64,000 nucleotides of DNA from NCBI GenBank assembly GCA_036924285.1, contig JAYKYS010000018.1, positions 4,588,001 through 4,652,000 on the forward strand. Reading direction: 5' to 3'. Below are positions 24,673 to 36,490 of the stretch, piece after piece; position 1 is the stretch's first letter; every line of letters begins with the position of its first letter. The stretch comes from Asterella californica. Its lineage: Eukaryota > Streptophyta > Marchantiopsida > Marchantiales > Aytoniaceae. The notes beneath the pieces were generated by a model. The model searched no databases, was not told the origin of the DNA, and saw only the letters and a program-made list of their open reading frames with translations. The position numbers and the translations under genes are program-made.

Positions 24673-26850
24673 ATGAAGTAGCATCGCCTACAGACTGTTT
24701 GTTCACTGGTTTAGCTGAGTAGAGGTCAAATCACACGGATTCCAGCCTTTACAAGAAGATCATGTACAAGAGCGGGTGCGAGTTCCTTTCGCCTTTTACT
24801 ATCAAATCTTTAATTATTATTTAATTATTATTTCTAGATAAAATGATTAAGTAATTCAACAAATAGTTAGTTAATGGCTTCTAGTTTAGCGACTATTTGC
24901 GATTATCAGACTTCAGTACAGAATATCTTTCCTAGCCATGAGAGTTTCATTTAATAATTTGCACAATTGTACCTACTATGGCCCGCTTCCTCTACTGAAT
25001 AAAACCGAAGATATCAAGTATCAAGTATCAGTACATGCAGATTTCATTTAGGATTGGCAAATTGGCGACATGACATGACGAAGTTTCGCGAATTCGAGTT
25101 TTCGCGACGTGACAGAGTTATTAACTCTGTCAGGTCGTGAAACCGTAGAGTCATGAAAAGATGAACCACGTGAGTGGACGGTACAACAGTTTCCACACCT
25201 GCTCGTGATCCTGTAATCACAGTTGGCAGATTTGGTCGAACGTCGTCCCTTCAACTCCCTTGCTAGTTCTTGGTAAGAATAGGCTGAAGTTTGTCGTCTT
25301 TCACTACTAGTTACTTTCCTAATTACCTAGCTAGCACGCATCGAGATTCGAATTCGATTTCCTTGGCCTCTCGAGTCTCGATCGATCATCGATTACTTGC
25401 GTTCTATCTAAAAGGAGCTTGTCAGCTCGAGTTCCGCATTCCTAGCTAGCGAAGTTTCTCACAGAAGCTAACGACACGTCTCAATCTGGTCTTAGACTAG
25501 CTCGAGCTCAGAGACACCTTCACCTTCAGATCTGGTACTCTATCTAGAGCTACGAGTGCTAGTTCAGTACTAGTGACGGTCTCGTTCATACACTTGGAGT
25601 CTTGGACTTGCGTATGACTAAATTAAGCTGATAGAAGTCTCTTCATTAATGTTTGACGGATCTCGGTTAACTTTCTCGGTCACCATGTTCCCAAATATTG
25701 CTGGAAGGCTGCTAGTCAACGACAGCCCCCATGCTCTAACTAGCTGGTGAATAGTAGTGATACTGTATCCACTGAGACGTTGCACTGCTTATCCACTCTG
25801 CTAGGTAGGTTGACATCAGCCGTAAGATCTAGAAGCGTGCGTCTGGGACAAGTCGTATGGCTTATCATAAAGCCTTCACCCTTCCACGCACAACTCTAGA
25901 GTTGTGCCTTCTACAGTTCTACTACACGTACCTGGAGCCAACATATTACCAGGTGAAATTTGGAACTACTCTGCGAACGAGTGTGCAGTGATCTCTGACC
26001 GTATCTCCACGATCCGCCTGTAGATCACACTCAAATATCTGTAATAACTTCCACTGAACGCCAGGTCTGGGACTGAACGGATCGATAGGGGAGTAACAAC
26101 ATGGCCAAACGAAACTAACTGTTTACTGAAGAAATTTATCCAGACGAACAATCTGAACGATGATTTCCACCGACTTCGATGGAAAATCCAACATAACGCA
26201 CGAACGTTTACGGATTCCTGATCATCAACTGTTTATTTTCTTATTGGAGGAAATCAAGCCAAAGCTGATCATGGACAGTCCTATAAAACGACGCAGAACT
26301 GGAATTTAAAGCAGTTCGTAGGATATCTATTGAGTTAAAAGATCGATGTGGTGGGCATGTGGAGCTGCCGGTCGTTGGGAAAGTCAATCTGTGGAGTCCA
26401 GTTAGGAGAATCTACAGGAGCGTCCACGCGTACACAAACTCATCCTCTAGGACGAGGACCAAAGTCGACAAAGCTTCAAGATAATCTCAGATCGGCATGG
26501 TCCGTAAAGCAAGAACATTATTTTCCTGCTCAAGCTCTTTCTGAGTCAGCTGCTATGAATCATAACCAATGATCATGACAGACCTGGGAAGTCACGATAC
26601 ATTTGAACATATTTCCGATCATATCAGATTGACAAGTTTCACCTTTACCTTGCTCCTAGATTACAAACTGATCCTGAGGAGAGAAGCCAGCTGCAAACCT
26701 ATCATTAGCTAGCTAGCTTGCCACTAGGCAGCGCTACCACCACCTTGAAGTTCATGGACATCATGCATGGGTCAAGGAATCGATTGGCTCAAGGAGATCT
26801 CTGGTCAACTGCAGCTGGGTTCTCTGAGTTAGCTAGCTAGTCCTCTCCAT
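24673..26850. other. Upstream region of the LTP-extensin gene
   Basis: Less AT-rich than surrounding spacers, with many CTAGCTAG-type words and palindromes at 25111-25131 (10-bp arms) and 25888-25907 (20 bp, exact). No coding frame is convincing. It probably includes distal promoter sequence, which I cannot delimit. Confidence 0.4.
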
Positions 26851-26856
26851 CCCCTG

Positions 26857-26867
26857 CAAATAAATAG
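26857..26867 (+). promoter_or_regulatory. Possible TATA box of the LTP-extensin gene
   Basis: CAAATAAATAG lies about 250 bases before the coding start. A 5' UTR intron is likely between a donor near 26931 (GTATGCG) and the acceptor TTTGCTGCAG ending at 27103, nine bases before the first ATG; this is inferred from splice signals only. Confidence 0.4.
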
Positions 26868-27110
26868 AACTGCCTTTCCTCAGTGAAGTCAGTCATCGGA
26901 TCGGGCGTCCCTCAATATCGATATCATCTAAAGTATGCGAGTTTTTTAGACCAGTGCTTCGGTTCGTTGTGTACTCGGGATCTACTCGGGATCTTACTAC
27001 TTGGACTACTTGTACTTATGCTTGGTGTTCATGTTGTTTGTTTACGTAGAGAAGGCGATGAAGGAGTTGTTCTGATCAGTGCTGACGGTTTGCTTTGCTG
27101 CAGGAGGTCG

Positions 27111-28150
27111 ATGGTCATAATCAGGATGGGGTCCCAGGGGATTTATGTTGCGGCATTTTGCTTGTTGGCGATGCTGGTCTCGGCTTCAGCGACGTACGTG
27201 GAGAAGAAGCCCAAGTGCTCTTCCGTGCGTGAATTCACAGCATGCAAAGCATATGTCACCAAGGGCTACTACAACTTACGGGCTCCCGAGTACAGCTCTC
27301 TCTGCTGTAAGTACGTCAGGAAGGAGTCTCTGGATTGCCTCTGCGCAGCTGCCAACTCCAAGTACACGTTCAGTGTGGACGTGAAGAAGGCCTTGGGCCT
27401 CGCTAAGAAGTGCGGCAAATACTACCCCAAAGGCACTGCTCTCAAGTGCAAGCGTAAGTTCCACTCGTATGTTTGAGGCTGTCAATCGAACTCGAAGTTA
27501 ATTAATGGATTGTCTCCAGTTTATTACCGTCGTACGAACATCGATGGAATGGTGAGAATGTTAGTGTTTCTGATGGTCGATGTAGGTTCAATAATATGCC
27601 GGCTGAAGAGCATAATATCGGTACAGGAATAGCGACACGCAACTTTACATTACTGACATTATGCTTTGGAATTTATGCAGCTCCGGGAACACCCTCTTCT
27701 CCTCCATACTACTACAAATCTCCTCCGCCACCGAAGAAGTCTCCTCCTCCTCCATATTACTACAGCTCCCCACCTCCTCCGAAGAAATCTCCCCCTCCTC
27801 CATACTACTATAACTCTCCACCACCTCCTGTCAAGTCTCCACCTCCTCCATACTACTACAACTCACCACCACCCCCAGTGAAATCTCCTCCACCACCATA
27901 CTACTACAACTCGCCACCACCACCTGTAAAATCTCCCCCTCCTCCATACTACTACAGCTCACCACCACCCCCAGTGAAATCTCCCCCACCACCTTACTAC
28001 TACAACTCGCCACCACCACCTGTCAAATCTCCCCCTCCTCCATACTACTACAACTCACCACCACCGCCGGTAAAATCTCCTCCTCCTCCATACTACTACA
28101 ACTCACCACCACCCCCAGTGAATTCTCCTCCACCACCATACGTGTACTGA
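27111..28150 (+). CDS. Secreted eight-cysteine (LTP-like) - extensin chimeric protein
   Basis: Two exons, 27111-27453 and 27681-28150, joined in phase through a GTAAGT donor and a TTTATGCAG acceptor, give about 270 residues (265 if ATG 27126 is used). Residues 7-27 form a hydrophobic signal peptide (VAAFCLLAMLVSASA). Residues 36-113 hold an eight-cysteine motif, C36, C45, C65-C66, C76-x-C78, C101, C113, the pattern of non-specific lipid-transfer and hybrid proline-rich proteins. Residues 115-270 are an extensin domain: nine units of about 16 residues of the type YYYNSPPPPVKSPPPP, ending PYVY. SPPPP blocks are targets for prolyl hydroxylation and arabinosylation, and the tyrosines for wall cross-linking. 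The protein is expected in the cell wall. The order (eight-cysteine domain first) is the reverse of usual hybrid proline-rich proteins. The two exons could be misread as separate genes; frame and splice sites argue for one. Confidence 0.85.
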
Positions 28151-29796
28151 GGAGACCTACTAGACAGAAGATCGTCGAGGCACAGACGGGATGGGTGGCC
28201 GGAAGTGTTTACAATGGATTATCAGTCTGCTCCGACGCTTCTTAGCTAGGTATACTGACTAGCTGGAGCATCCACTTCGTAATCTATTGACTGGGAAAGT
28301 TGATGACGAAGTTCAACTCATGTTTCAGTAGTTTTGTGTAACTGGAGCTGTAGCATACTCTGTGTAGTACGTAGATAGTAATATCTTTCTCGATGACAGA
28401 CTTGATTTGTCTCGCCAGATATGGTAGGCATCATCTGTATATTATCGTTTTCCCTTCTGAGTGAAGATGATAATGATATATAGCGGATGTGTAACATATG
28501 TGATGCATGTGCCTGGTCGAAAGAACTCGATCGCCGCATATGTTTGAGCTTACATAAATAAGAAAACGTGTTTTGTTAATCTCTACTCGTCAGATATAAT
28601 ATATGAGGCACCGTTAAGCTTTCAAAGGGACAGTGACGATGATAGAAGCTTTGGCTGGCCAGTGAACAGAAGGTGTAAAAGGATCGATAGATCACCATCT
28701 GGATGTTAACGTCCTGGTATCCTGGTCCCTGACCGAAACTGAGAAGCAATGTTTGTTGTTGAGTCAACACTGAGTTAGAAGCAGGAAGTTCCTCTCGATG
28801 CAGGCTTAATTGTGCTTGTGAGCTGCTGCTGTTGTATTTGTGTTTATATAAACAATTAAATGTCATGCTTCTCCTTAACATGTCGCGTATTAGGGCACTG
28901 CCAGATGGTTTGATCGACACCTTACGGGATGGAAGCACGAGATATATGTATGAGTCTCTCGAGGGAGTGTTGTTGGACGATGAAGACAGAAGGAAGCAGT
29001 CCTAAACCACCAGGAACGCAGTAGAGCTGAGTAAAGGCTGGGCAATGACGAAACTGAACGAAAATAGCTAGCAGAGGCGATCCACACAGGACCAGTCTTC
29101 GGTGGGTCTTCTTCTCTAGCCACAATGCATCGTACGTGTACATATGCTACGAAGCATAAGAATTTAAAATTCCCATCAAGCAACAAATCCTTCTTCTTTT
29201 GCTTCTAGAGAGTATGAGATGACTATACTCACAAAAAGCAATGTTTTATAGTTTTTATCTTTGGTTTGACGTGAAAACGATTAAGAATCATATAGGATAC
29301 ATACTGCATTTCTCGATGGCTTCTTTCCGTTTGAAACCATAGCCGTAGCAGTTTTGATCAAAATGGATGAAACGAAGAAACAATTTAAAACAGCCAATCC
29401 TAATTCATAAAATAAAACATTTATACGAAACATCTCAAGCATACGCAATCCGCAACCATGGTTTCATATTCCTAAAAGTCCCCCTGCGACACTTTGCATT
29501 TTGGGACAAGGGAAGATTGGCACGCAAAAACAATCATGTCCAAAACTAGAGTTTATAGGCATAAATGGTGGACCTTATCGAGCTGAGTAACGTTCTCTGA
29601 AAAAGTTTGTGAAATAATAATAATAATTTATTCTTTAAGATCCAGAAATAAAAAACTATTATTCTTTGCAACAGTGTTAATAGTGCAATAGTACTGCAAC
29701 AATGTTAAAAAAATTAATGGGTACATCTGAGGTTTTTACACAGTTTGGAAAGCCAAACAGTCGCAAACTGGTTTCGTCTTAAGGTGTGTATGGTTC
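28151..29796. other. 3' flank and spacer
   Basis: Probably 3' UTR then spacer. Minus-strand frames at 28576-28938 and 28890-29186 have no recognisable features. Confidence 0.4.
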
Positions 29797-29956
29797 CAAG
29801 TTTTGATCCAATCGAAATTTCAAGAGTTTTACCTAAATAATCTTAATGACATTAAATTTTAAAATTTCATTTTTTTCAAGTTTTGAGCCAATCAAAATTT
29901 CAAGAGTTTTACCGAAATAATCATAATGACATGAAATTTTGAAAATTTATTTTATT
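29797..29956. repeat. Tandem duplication, 80-bp unit, two copies
   Basis: CAAGTTTTGATCCAATC at 29797 and CAAGTTTTGAGCCAATC at 29877 begin two units. Both continue AAATTTCAAGAGTTTTACC and AATAATCWTAATGACAT. Confidence 0.8.
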
Positions 29957-31685
29957 TAGATTTTTAATATGAAAGTTTTTATATATACAGTATTAAGGAA
30001 AAACATAGACAAAATAAAAACATTCCGTGATGATAGTACATAATTCTGTCGATGGTAGATTTACCATGGTAACTACTTGTGAACCTGATTTGCTGTAATT
30101 TACCGAGACTAAGTCAAAAGTAAAAGTCATAAGTCAAAGGTAGATGTGTCTATCTTTGACTCTACCCCTAATAATTTAAATACTTCTAGAAACATAAAAG
30201 AATATTTGAAAAAAATCTTAGATTTCTCTCTCTAAAAGTACTAATATATAATTGAGCCATTAAGGTTAACAACACTCTTGATTTTTTGACGTTAAGTTTC
30301 TACAACCAATAAAATTCAATCACGAACAAGACAAGAGGATATTATTCACTTACTTGTCATCTTATATACAATAAAACAAAATAGTGGTTCTCACACTTAG
30401 AATATTCTAATATTTATCCACAAATAGTTAATTGTAACTGTGACTAATCATAGTTATCTATCACTAACTTAAAGTGTCGTTTAGTCTTGAAAAATATCTT
30501 TTATCTCTTTTTTGACTTGATATTAGTAGTGAGACTTAAGTTATTGACTTTATAGACATTAAAAATAAGAAGAGATTCCACCTGTCATCTTTTAGTGAGA
30601 TGGAAATTCAAGATTTTTTGAGAATATTTTAGAATCTTCTAGAAGTTGTAAACTTTGAAGGAATAAGCTCATGTGAAAAGATAAGTAACTCATGTGATTA
30701 GTGATTTTACTTAAGATAATATCTTAGTAAAACTTGATAAAAAAATAGTTGTGGCTGATTTATCCAAGAGTATCAAAGTAAAAACCTAGAATGTATAAAC
30801 AGAGAGTAGAGAATAGCTCATCATTCTTGCTTTCACATCGTCGCAATATACAGAGAGTGTGAGATTTCATAATGTGATTTAAAGACAGTGTCTGGTGGAA
30901 TAGGAGTGGAAATGGGGTTTTAGAGCCAAAGACATTGTCTTCAAAAGTAAAATATTGTGAAAAGGCATATCTTGACTTGAAGACTTTTAGCTTTACTGTA
31001 GAGTGAGAGACCTTGGGGAGGAAGGTACTCATCATATCTCCTTACCAAAACTAGACCCAAAGATAATTTTACCCTTAACAATATGACATATGATTATTTA
31101 GCAATGTCATCTTCGATAGATTCAGAGGAAGCTAACTTTACCGCTCAAGTAATTTTTGATGATCATATTTATTTACATTCTTGTACATTCAAGGTTGAAA
31201 TGTGTATCAAATCATGGTTTAGACATTATCGACATCTAAGATAGCATTGTCTGAGGATTTTCATTAGAAGTATGGAGCATTAGATCTTGATTTGAAAGAA
31301 CTTGTCCCGGAGGATGAGGTTGTAGATTATATTGAGGGATAATCAAGACCGAACGTAAAAAAACAAACACTCTGTAATCAGATTGTCAAATTATTTATCT
31401 ACTTTCTATCATCTGTTTTTGTGAGGTTTTTGAACTCAGCCAGATTTCTTTTTGTAAAGGTTTAAACGGCTCAAACCATCATTTATATTGTTTGGTTCAA
31501 AGTGATTTAGGTTCATATTCTTTTACTGATATGATTTATTGATTTCCTGTTTCGGTTCAAATGCTTTCATGGTTTGGTTTATACGGTTTCCTGCTTAAAT
31601 AGTTCTGTTTACATTTTCCTTAAAGCAATTCAATTTATAACGGTTTGGTTCAAACTTTTAGGTGAACCGGATGAGGGACTATTCA
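29957..31685. other. AT-rich spacer
   Basis: No gene, RNA or defined repeat is supported. The minus-strand frame at 30760-31035 (91 codons) has no recognisable character. Confidence 0.4.
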
Positions 31686-31764
31686 CCCATGTACACTTAG
31701 ACAGTGTACATGGGTATAATTTAGAGTTAACCCTTTTCTTAGGAAGGGTTAACTCTAAATTATA
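31686..31764. repeat. Two abutting perfect palindromes
   Basis: 31686-31714 has exact 12-bp arms (CCCATGTACACT / AGTGTACATGGG) around 5 bases. It is followed without a gap by 31715-31764, with exact 21-bp arms (starting TATAATTTAGAG, ending CTCTAAATTATA) around 8 bases. The second core TTAACCCTT/AAGGGTTAA resembles the cores of the palindromes at 4063 and 47444. Confidence 0.85.
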
Positions 31765-33990
31765 GCCTCAATGATCTACTGTATTCATGACAGGAATTCA
31801 GTTATACTCGGAGAGTTCCAGATGTGGTCACAGTGTTTATGGGTTTATGATTTTTTCAGAATGCCATGTGTTTCTTTTTCGTGTGAAATACTTGAATTAG
31901 ATTTTTTAAATATAGTACTTTAAATATCGTATTTTAAATTTAGATATTTGTCTTGACGTCTTCAATCAGGCACGTTTATATATTCTTTCACTGAGTGTAT
32001 ATTTAAATTTTACAGTGCAACCCCCCTTCCCCCCACAAAAATACATCCCAAAATCAAACGTCCTATCCGTGCGTGCAATCCTATTTGAAACGGCAGATTG
32101 TTTTGCCATTCTTGTCCGTTTCCTTTTTATTGTACAAGTCCGTGGGGCAGGATATTCACAGTAGACTATTCTGCAGTTTGTTATTGTGATACGGAAAGAC
32201 GAACTTCTCCCGAAAAGAACAGAAATCGAATAAAGTGAAAAAAGAATTTCGCATTTTACGTTCGCAGTTGTTGCACAGTTCTTAGGCCTTCACGGGTGTT
32301 CTGCACCCCTTCATGCACGTTACGAGTTAGTAATTTAGGGTATATATAAATTTTAATTAAGCCCGTTCTTTAGGTCACTACAACTGGAAATCAAACTTGA
32401 TTACATCCATTCATGTGGTTGTTACAACTGTGGCGACTATGACTATGACTTTCATCACAGTCAAGACCGAATGCAAAAACATTGCAATTTTAAGGATTAA
32501 CTCGAATACTCTTGAATTACACCAAATATGCATCCCAAATGAGTGTGGGGACAAGGAGACACAAAAAAACAACCAGAAATATAAGATCCTCTGTACATGA
32601 TCATTTTGGCAAAAAAGGTTTTTGGAAAAATATAAATCTTCTGCAGTAAGCAAACTTACAATCTTGCGAATACCTCCGCAAGAACTCCCGTGAGCATTTG
32701 TTTATTCATTTCCAGTTCATTTCAACCGCGAGCAGTGTCAGTAGAAACGGATCAACATAAACTATAAATTTCAAAAGTCAGTGACAGAAAATAATTATAA
32801 AAATCATCATTCAAATGTAATTATAAAAATAATTAAGAAAATAATAATAACTCAAAATCTCACTTCCCTGTGAACCAAGGTACTAAATAAAGTTCCCCGT
32901 TTGTTTTTAAACTACTTTTCTCACTTCCACCGTAAAGGAATCTTTACGTTTAACTTTGACACCCACTATTACTCTACTCTCAGATCAATTACGCTCTCTT
33001 GGTTGTCTCTCCTCTCGTTGCACCCCCGCATTCTACAACTAATTTCACTACGCTCAGCCATGAGGCTATGGCTCCCCATGGCGCCCGTGGCCTCTAGGTT
33101 TTGCGACTAAGTCCTTCTCCAGCGTGCACACTCAACGCATACCACGGAGCTCAGCTCATTTCCCCCCCTGTTGAGGAGTCTCCCTCCCTCTAAATGAAAA
33201 GGAAAAGAAAACGCTCGATAGCTAGGTAACTTATGTTTGTAATGCCGGCATTAGTTTCACGATCCGTTTGAGGTAATTCTGGCACCGATAAGCAACTTAT
33301 TTCCTCAACAGAATGCTCGAGGCTATGCTCAGGAAAGACAGGAAAATCAGTTTATCTCCTGTAGTGGAAGGTTCCTGGCGCAACAGTGCTCATTGTCGAT
33401 ATTTGGAAACGTAAAGAGTTCATCGTGCGAGACTGCAACAGGTCGAAGGGAATCTACGACGCAGAAGCCTGAAATTGCGTGCAACTGATTTGCTGGATGG
33501 CGAATTTGACAGTATCTAGGTGCTGTTTTATTCAACATTGCGGTACATCACAGCAGTAACTCCTGCGACTGAGGTAGATGAACTTTATAGGAGCTTGAGA
33601 TGGAAAGGACGAACGGAGTACGTGAGAATCGAAATCGGAGGTGAAAATTCTCCTCCGACAGGGTAGCATGCTTCTTTTCTTCACCTCTTCCCAGTTAAAC
33701 TGAGTGTCAGTTGCAGGTTTCGGTGAGCTTTTACCTTCAAGTTATTCAAGCACTGACCTAACGTGGGATCGTTTATTTATGAAGGAATTCCACCATCAGG
33801 TGGTTCTTTTCCTCGAGTTAGATAGTTCACCTAACAGAGCTGAATAGAGTTGAAGGCATCCACACCCACAGTGGTTTGTACTGTCTTTTAGGTACTAAAC
33901 GACTTGGCTGGCTGAGAATCAACTGACGTCGACGGCCGAATCGAATTAGAGGCGGCAACTTGTCTCTCATGCTGATGTTCTGTCTTATCC
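31765..33990. other. Spacer downstream of the methyltransferase gene
   Basis: No gene supported. Contains a C-rich run near 32022-32035. The last few hundred bases probably include the 3' UTR of the minus-strand gene that ends at 34002. Confidence 0.4.
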
Positions 33991-34001
33991 GGAGCCCACC
34001 T

Positions 34002-35027
34002 TCAAATTTTCTCTGTTTCGTCTGCAACACTGGGCAAAACTGCTGACTGCCTCCGGAAGCAAGCCAAAAACTCGATGTTTCCATCTGCACCTTTGAGTGG
34101 AGAAACAATCCAGCCTTCGCACTTGAATCCACATGCTTCCACCCCCTGCACAATTCTAGTAGTGACCTCCTTGTGCACGTCCGGATCTCTTACGACACCT
34201 CCACTACCAACCTGATTTTTCCGAGCTTCAAACTGCGGCTTAATTAAAGTGATCAAGGTTCCATCAGGCTTCATGGCCGCCATCACCGCCGGCATCACGA
34301 GAAGGACGGAAATAAACGCGAGATCCAGAGTAACGATATCCACCAGTTGCGGTATATCGGTCAGGTAACGCAAATTTGTCCTCTCCATGACACAAACCCT
34401 CTTATCTTGGCGAATTCTTTCAGCTACCTGGCCGTATCCGACGTCCACCCCATAAACAAGAGAAGCACCGTACTGCAGTAGACAATCCGTAAATCCACCT
34501 GTTGATAGCCCCGCATCCAAAGCCACCTTACCTTCAATATCACAACTAAAATGCTCGATGGCTGCCTCGAGCTTATATCCTGCTCTACACACGTACTTCG
34601 GAATTTCGGCATCTATGACAACGTTGGAGGTGATCAATACCGGAGCACCAGCCTTCGGGGCTGGCTTACCATCTACAGTCACCTTACCTTGAAGTATCCA
34701 CGACTGTATCATCGTCCTGCTGAACTGCGGAAATTTCTCAACGCATACTTCGTCAAGCCTTCGCCTCTTCTTCACCACCTTGTTCCTGCGCTCTGCCCCT
34801 TGGTCTGATTCGGCTGCATAACATCTCGTACAAACCAAGCTCTGAAATGGCAGCCGTGCATTTATGGAAAGGGCAGGACACCATCTGAACCCGAAAATGC
34901 GCAAATGACTGACTGAAACACCCGCGTCAGGGACTGAAATCCGGCTGAAGTACCTACAACGGCTCCAGCAAAGAAACCGAGTCACCGGGTGTGGAAGCTG
35001 CAGTGCTGAGCTATGGCGGAGCGCCAT
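34002..35027 (-). CDS. TlyA/FtsJ-type rRNA 2'-O-methyltransferase, probably organellar
   Basis: A single uninterrupted frame of 341 residues. Residues 1-85 are rich in Arg, Ser and aromatic residues and poor in acidic residues, like an organelle transit peptide. Residues 87-147 form an S4 RNA-binding domain (RRRLDEVCVEKFP, SRTMIQSWILQGKVTVDG). The Rossmann methyltransferase domain follows: SAM motif I LDAGLSTGGFT at 170-180, VTLDLAFIS with D235, LIKPQFEA with K263, and NIEFLACF with E319. With K152 (AGYKLE) these give the K-D-K-E tetrad of 2'-O-methyltransferases; the D-K and K-E spacings are 28 and 56. Bacterial TlyA methylates cytidines in small- and large-subunit rRNA; an organellar ribosome is the likely target. 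Historical names such as hemolysin should not be read as toxin function. Lack of introns is notable next to intron-rich genes here. Confidence 0.9.
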   Translation of the reverse strand: MALRHSSALQLPHPVTRFLCWSRCRYFSRISVPDAGVSVSHLRIFGFRWCPALSINARLPFQSLVCTRCYAAESDQGAERRNKVVKKRRRLDEVCVEKFPQFSRTMIQSWILQGKVTVDGKPAPKAGAPVLITSNVVIDAEIPKYVCRAGYKLEAAIEHFSCDIEGKVALDAGLSTGGFTDCLLQYGASLVYGVDVGYGQVAERIRQDKRVCVMERTNLRYLTDIPQLVDIVTLDLAFISVLLVMPAVMAAMKPDGTLITLIKPQFEARKNQVGSGGVVRDPDVHKEVTTRIVQGVEACGFKCEGWIVSPLKGADGNIEFLACFRRQSAVLPSVADETEKI

Positions 35028-36490
35028 TTGTCTCTCAATACGCTCGTACCATCCAGATCACGAGAAGGGTTTATCTAGGTTCAGTGGCGCGCGAAACCGC
35101 AGTCTTGTGAACTTTGAGCTCCTGTTTGGCATTCGGTACTCCCTCACCTCAACAAGATCGAAGCCAGCAGACCATCAGCAGCACGAAGTACTGTGCTCAT
35201 CTCAAGTTGTCAGCTTGCTGAGCTATGAGGAGAGGAGCAATAGGGCCACTCAAACCTGGATTTTACGGAACTCTTGTAACTCCCGTATTACTTTTCACAG
35301 TTTTCGGCTGTAAATTTTACGTACCACATCGTACAGGTGTTTTACAGTCGTTGGATGTACCTGTTTTCTGCCCGTATACCATCTCTTTTGAATGTTTTTG
35401 AAAAAAAAATTCTAATTATTATACCTTATTGTTATTTAAATCCGCTGAAAAATTAAATAATTATTAGGTTGTGCGAATGTTTAGAGAATACAAATTGGAA
35501 CTATGCGAAATCTTGGAATAATGCTACTGATACAAGTGTAGATATATTTTTTGAAGAATATTTTTTCCTGCTGACAAGACATTGCCATGTCATCGAGGAG
35601 AATCGAGGTTGGCATGTCAATGCTCGGGAGAATCCTATCGCTTTGTTAAATTTTAGGGTTTGTGTATTTTTCGAAGCTGAACCAAATCTATCGAATATTT
35701 TCTCGAGAACTTATAAATTCCGTAACTTTTCTGATTAATTTCTGATTAAATCTTGATTTTTTTTTCTTTCTATCGAAAGTTTACGATTTCATTACAAACC
35801 TTCTCTAGCACTGATATTTTTATTTTATTTTTTATTTAAAGATGAAAGATTTTATATTACACTTGGTATATGGGTATAGCTCATCTACCTAACAATAAGG
35901 ATTGAATGATAGACTATAGACAAAGTACAAAATCAGCATCCGGAGAGCACAAAGAAACTCGAAGACATGATCTATAGTCGTAATACAAATTCCTAAAACC
36001 TTAATTTAACACTACAACATCATAGTCCTTGAAAAATTGAATCCAACGGTACCCAATAGATCCCCAATTGAATCTCTGGAAGAAGTTACGGAACTTCCTC
36101 GCTAACAACCTTTAATCTCCAGAATTCTCCAACCTATGTAACAAAATCCTAAAATTGAAGTACCAAGTACAATTCTTGCAAAAATTCATTTCCTAAGGTA
36201 CGCAATTCACCTCCAACTAACCTCCCTACACGAAGTTTCAACCCCTCAAAGTATGTGCCTGAAACTCCTACAACAAAAATGAAATTGCGATAGAGCTCTC
36301 ACAATTTTGTATTAAGAGTTGAAACTCAAGCTAAACTTCAAACCCCTATAATATCCTTAGTATTGCTCCAAATCTCATGTTTTTGGTCTCGTTAGAAAGA
36401 TTTTGGCAAGCTCTTTCTAACAATATCACTCTTGTTCTCAGTTGACTAGCATAAATAATTACAGCCGTTAAAGTTCCAAGGTGACTTAAG
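35028..36490. other. 5' flank of the methyltransferase gene and AT-rich spacer
   Basis: The first 100-300 bases should hold its promoter; no TATA box is obvious. From about 35350 the DNA is AT-rich and shows no gene. Confidence 0.4.

Noticed and set aside
27596..28150. Treating the extensin part as a separate gene starting at 27596
   Set aside because: Its first 28 codons lie in the intron, whereas the GTAAGT donor at 27454 and the acceptor at 27680 join it in phase to the eight-cysteine exon with its signal peptide.
28576..29186. Minus-strand frames of 120 and 98 codons downstream of the LTP-extensin gene
   Set aside because: No domains, no splice links; likely chance frames in 3' flanking DNA.
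31715..31764. Reading the longer hairpin as a microRNA precursor
   Set aside because: A 50-base hairpin with an 8-base loop is too short for a plant miRNA precursor, and no longer fold surrounds it.
24178..32970. Shared phrase TTTAACTTTGACACCC near 24180 and 32950
   Set aside because: Similarity stops after about 20 bases on either side, too little to claim a repeat.
34002..35027. Calling the TlyA-like gene a hemolysin
   Set aside because: The S4 plus FtsJ architecture and K-D-K-E tetrad define an rRNA methyltransferase; the toxin label is historical.
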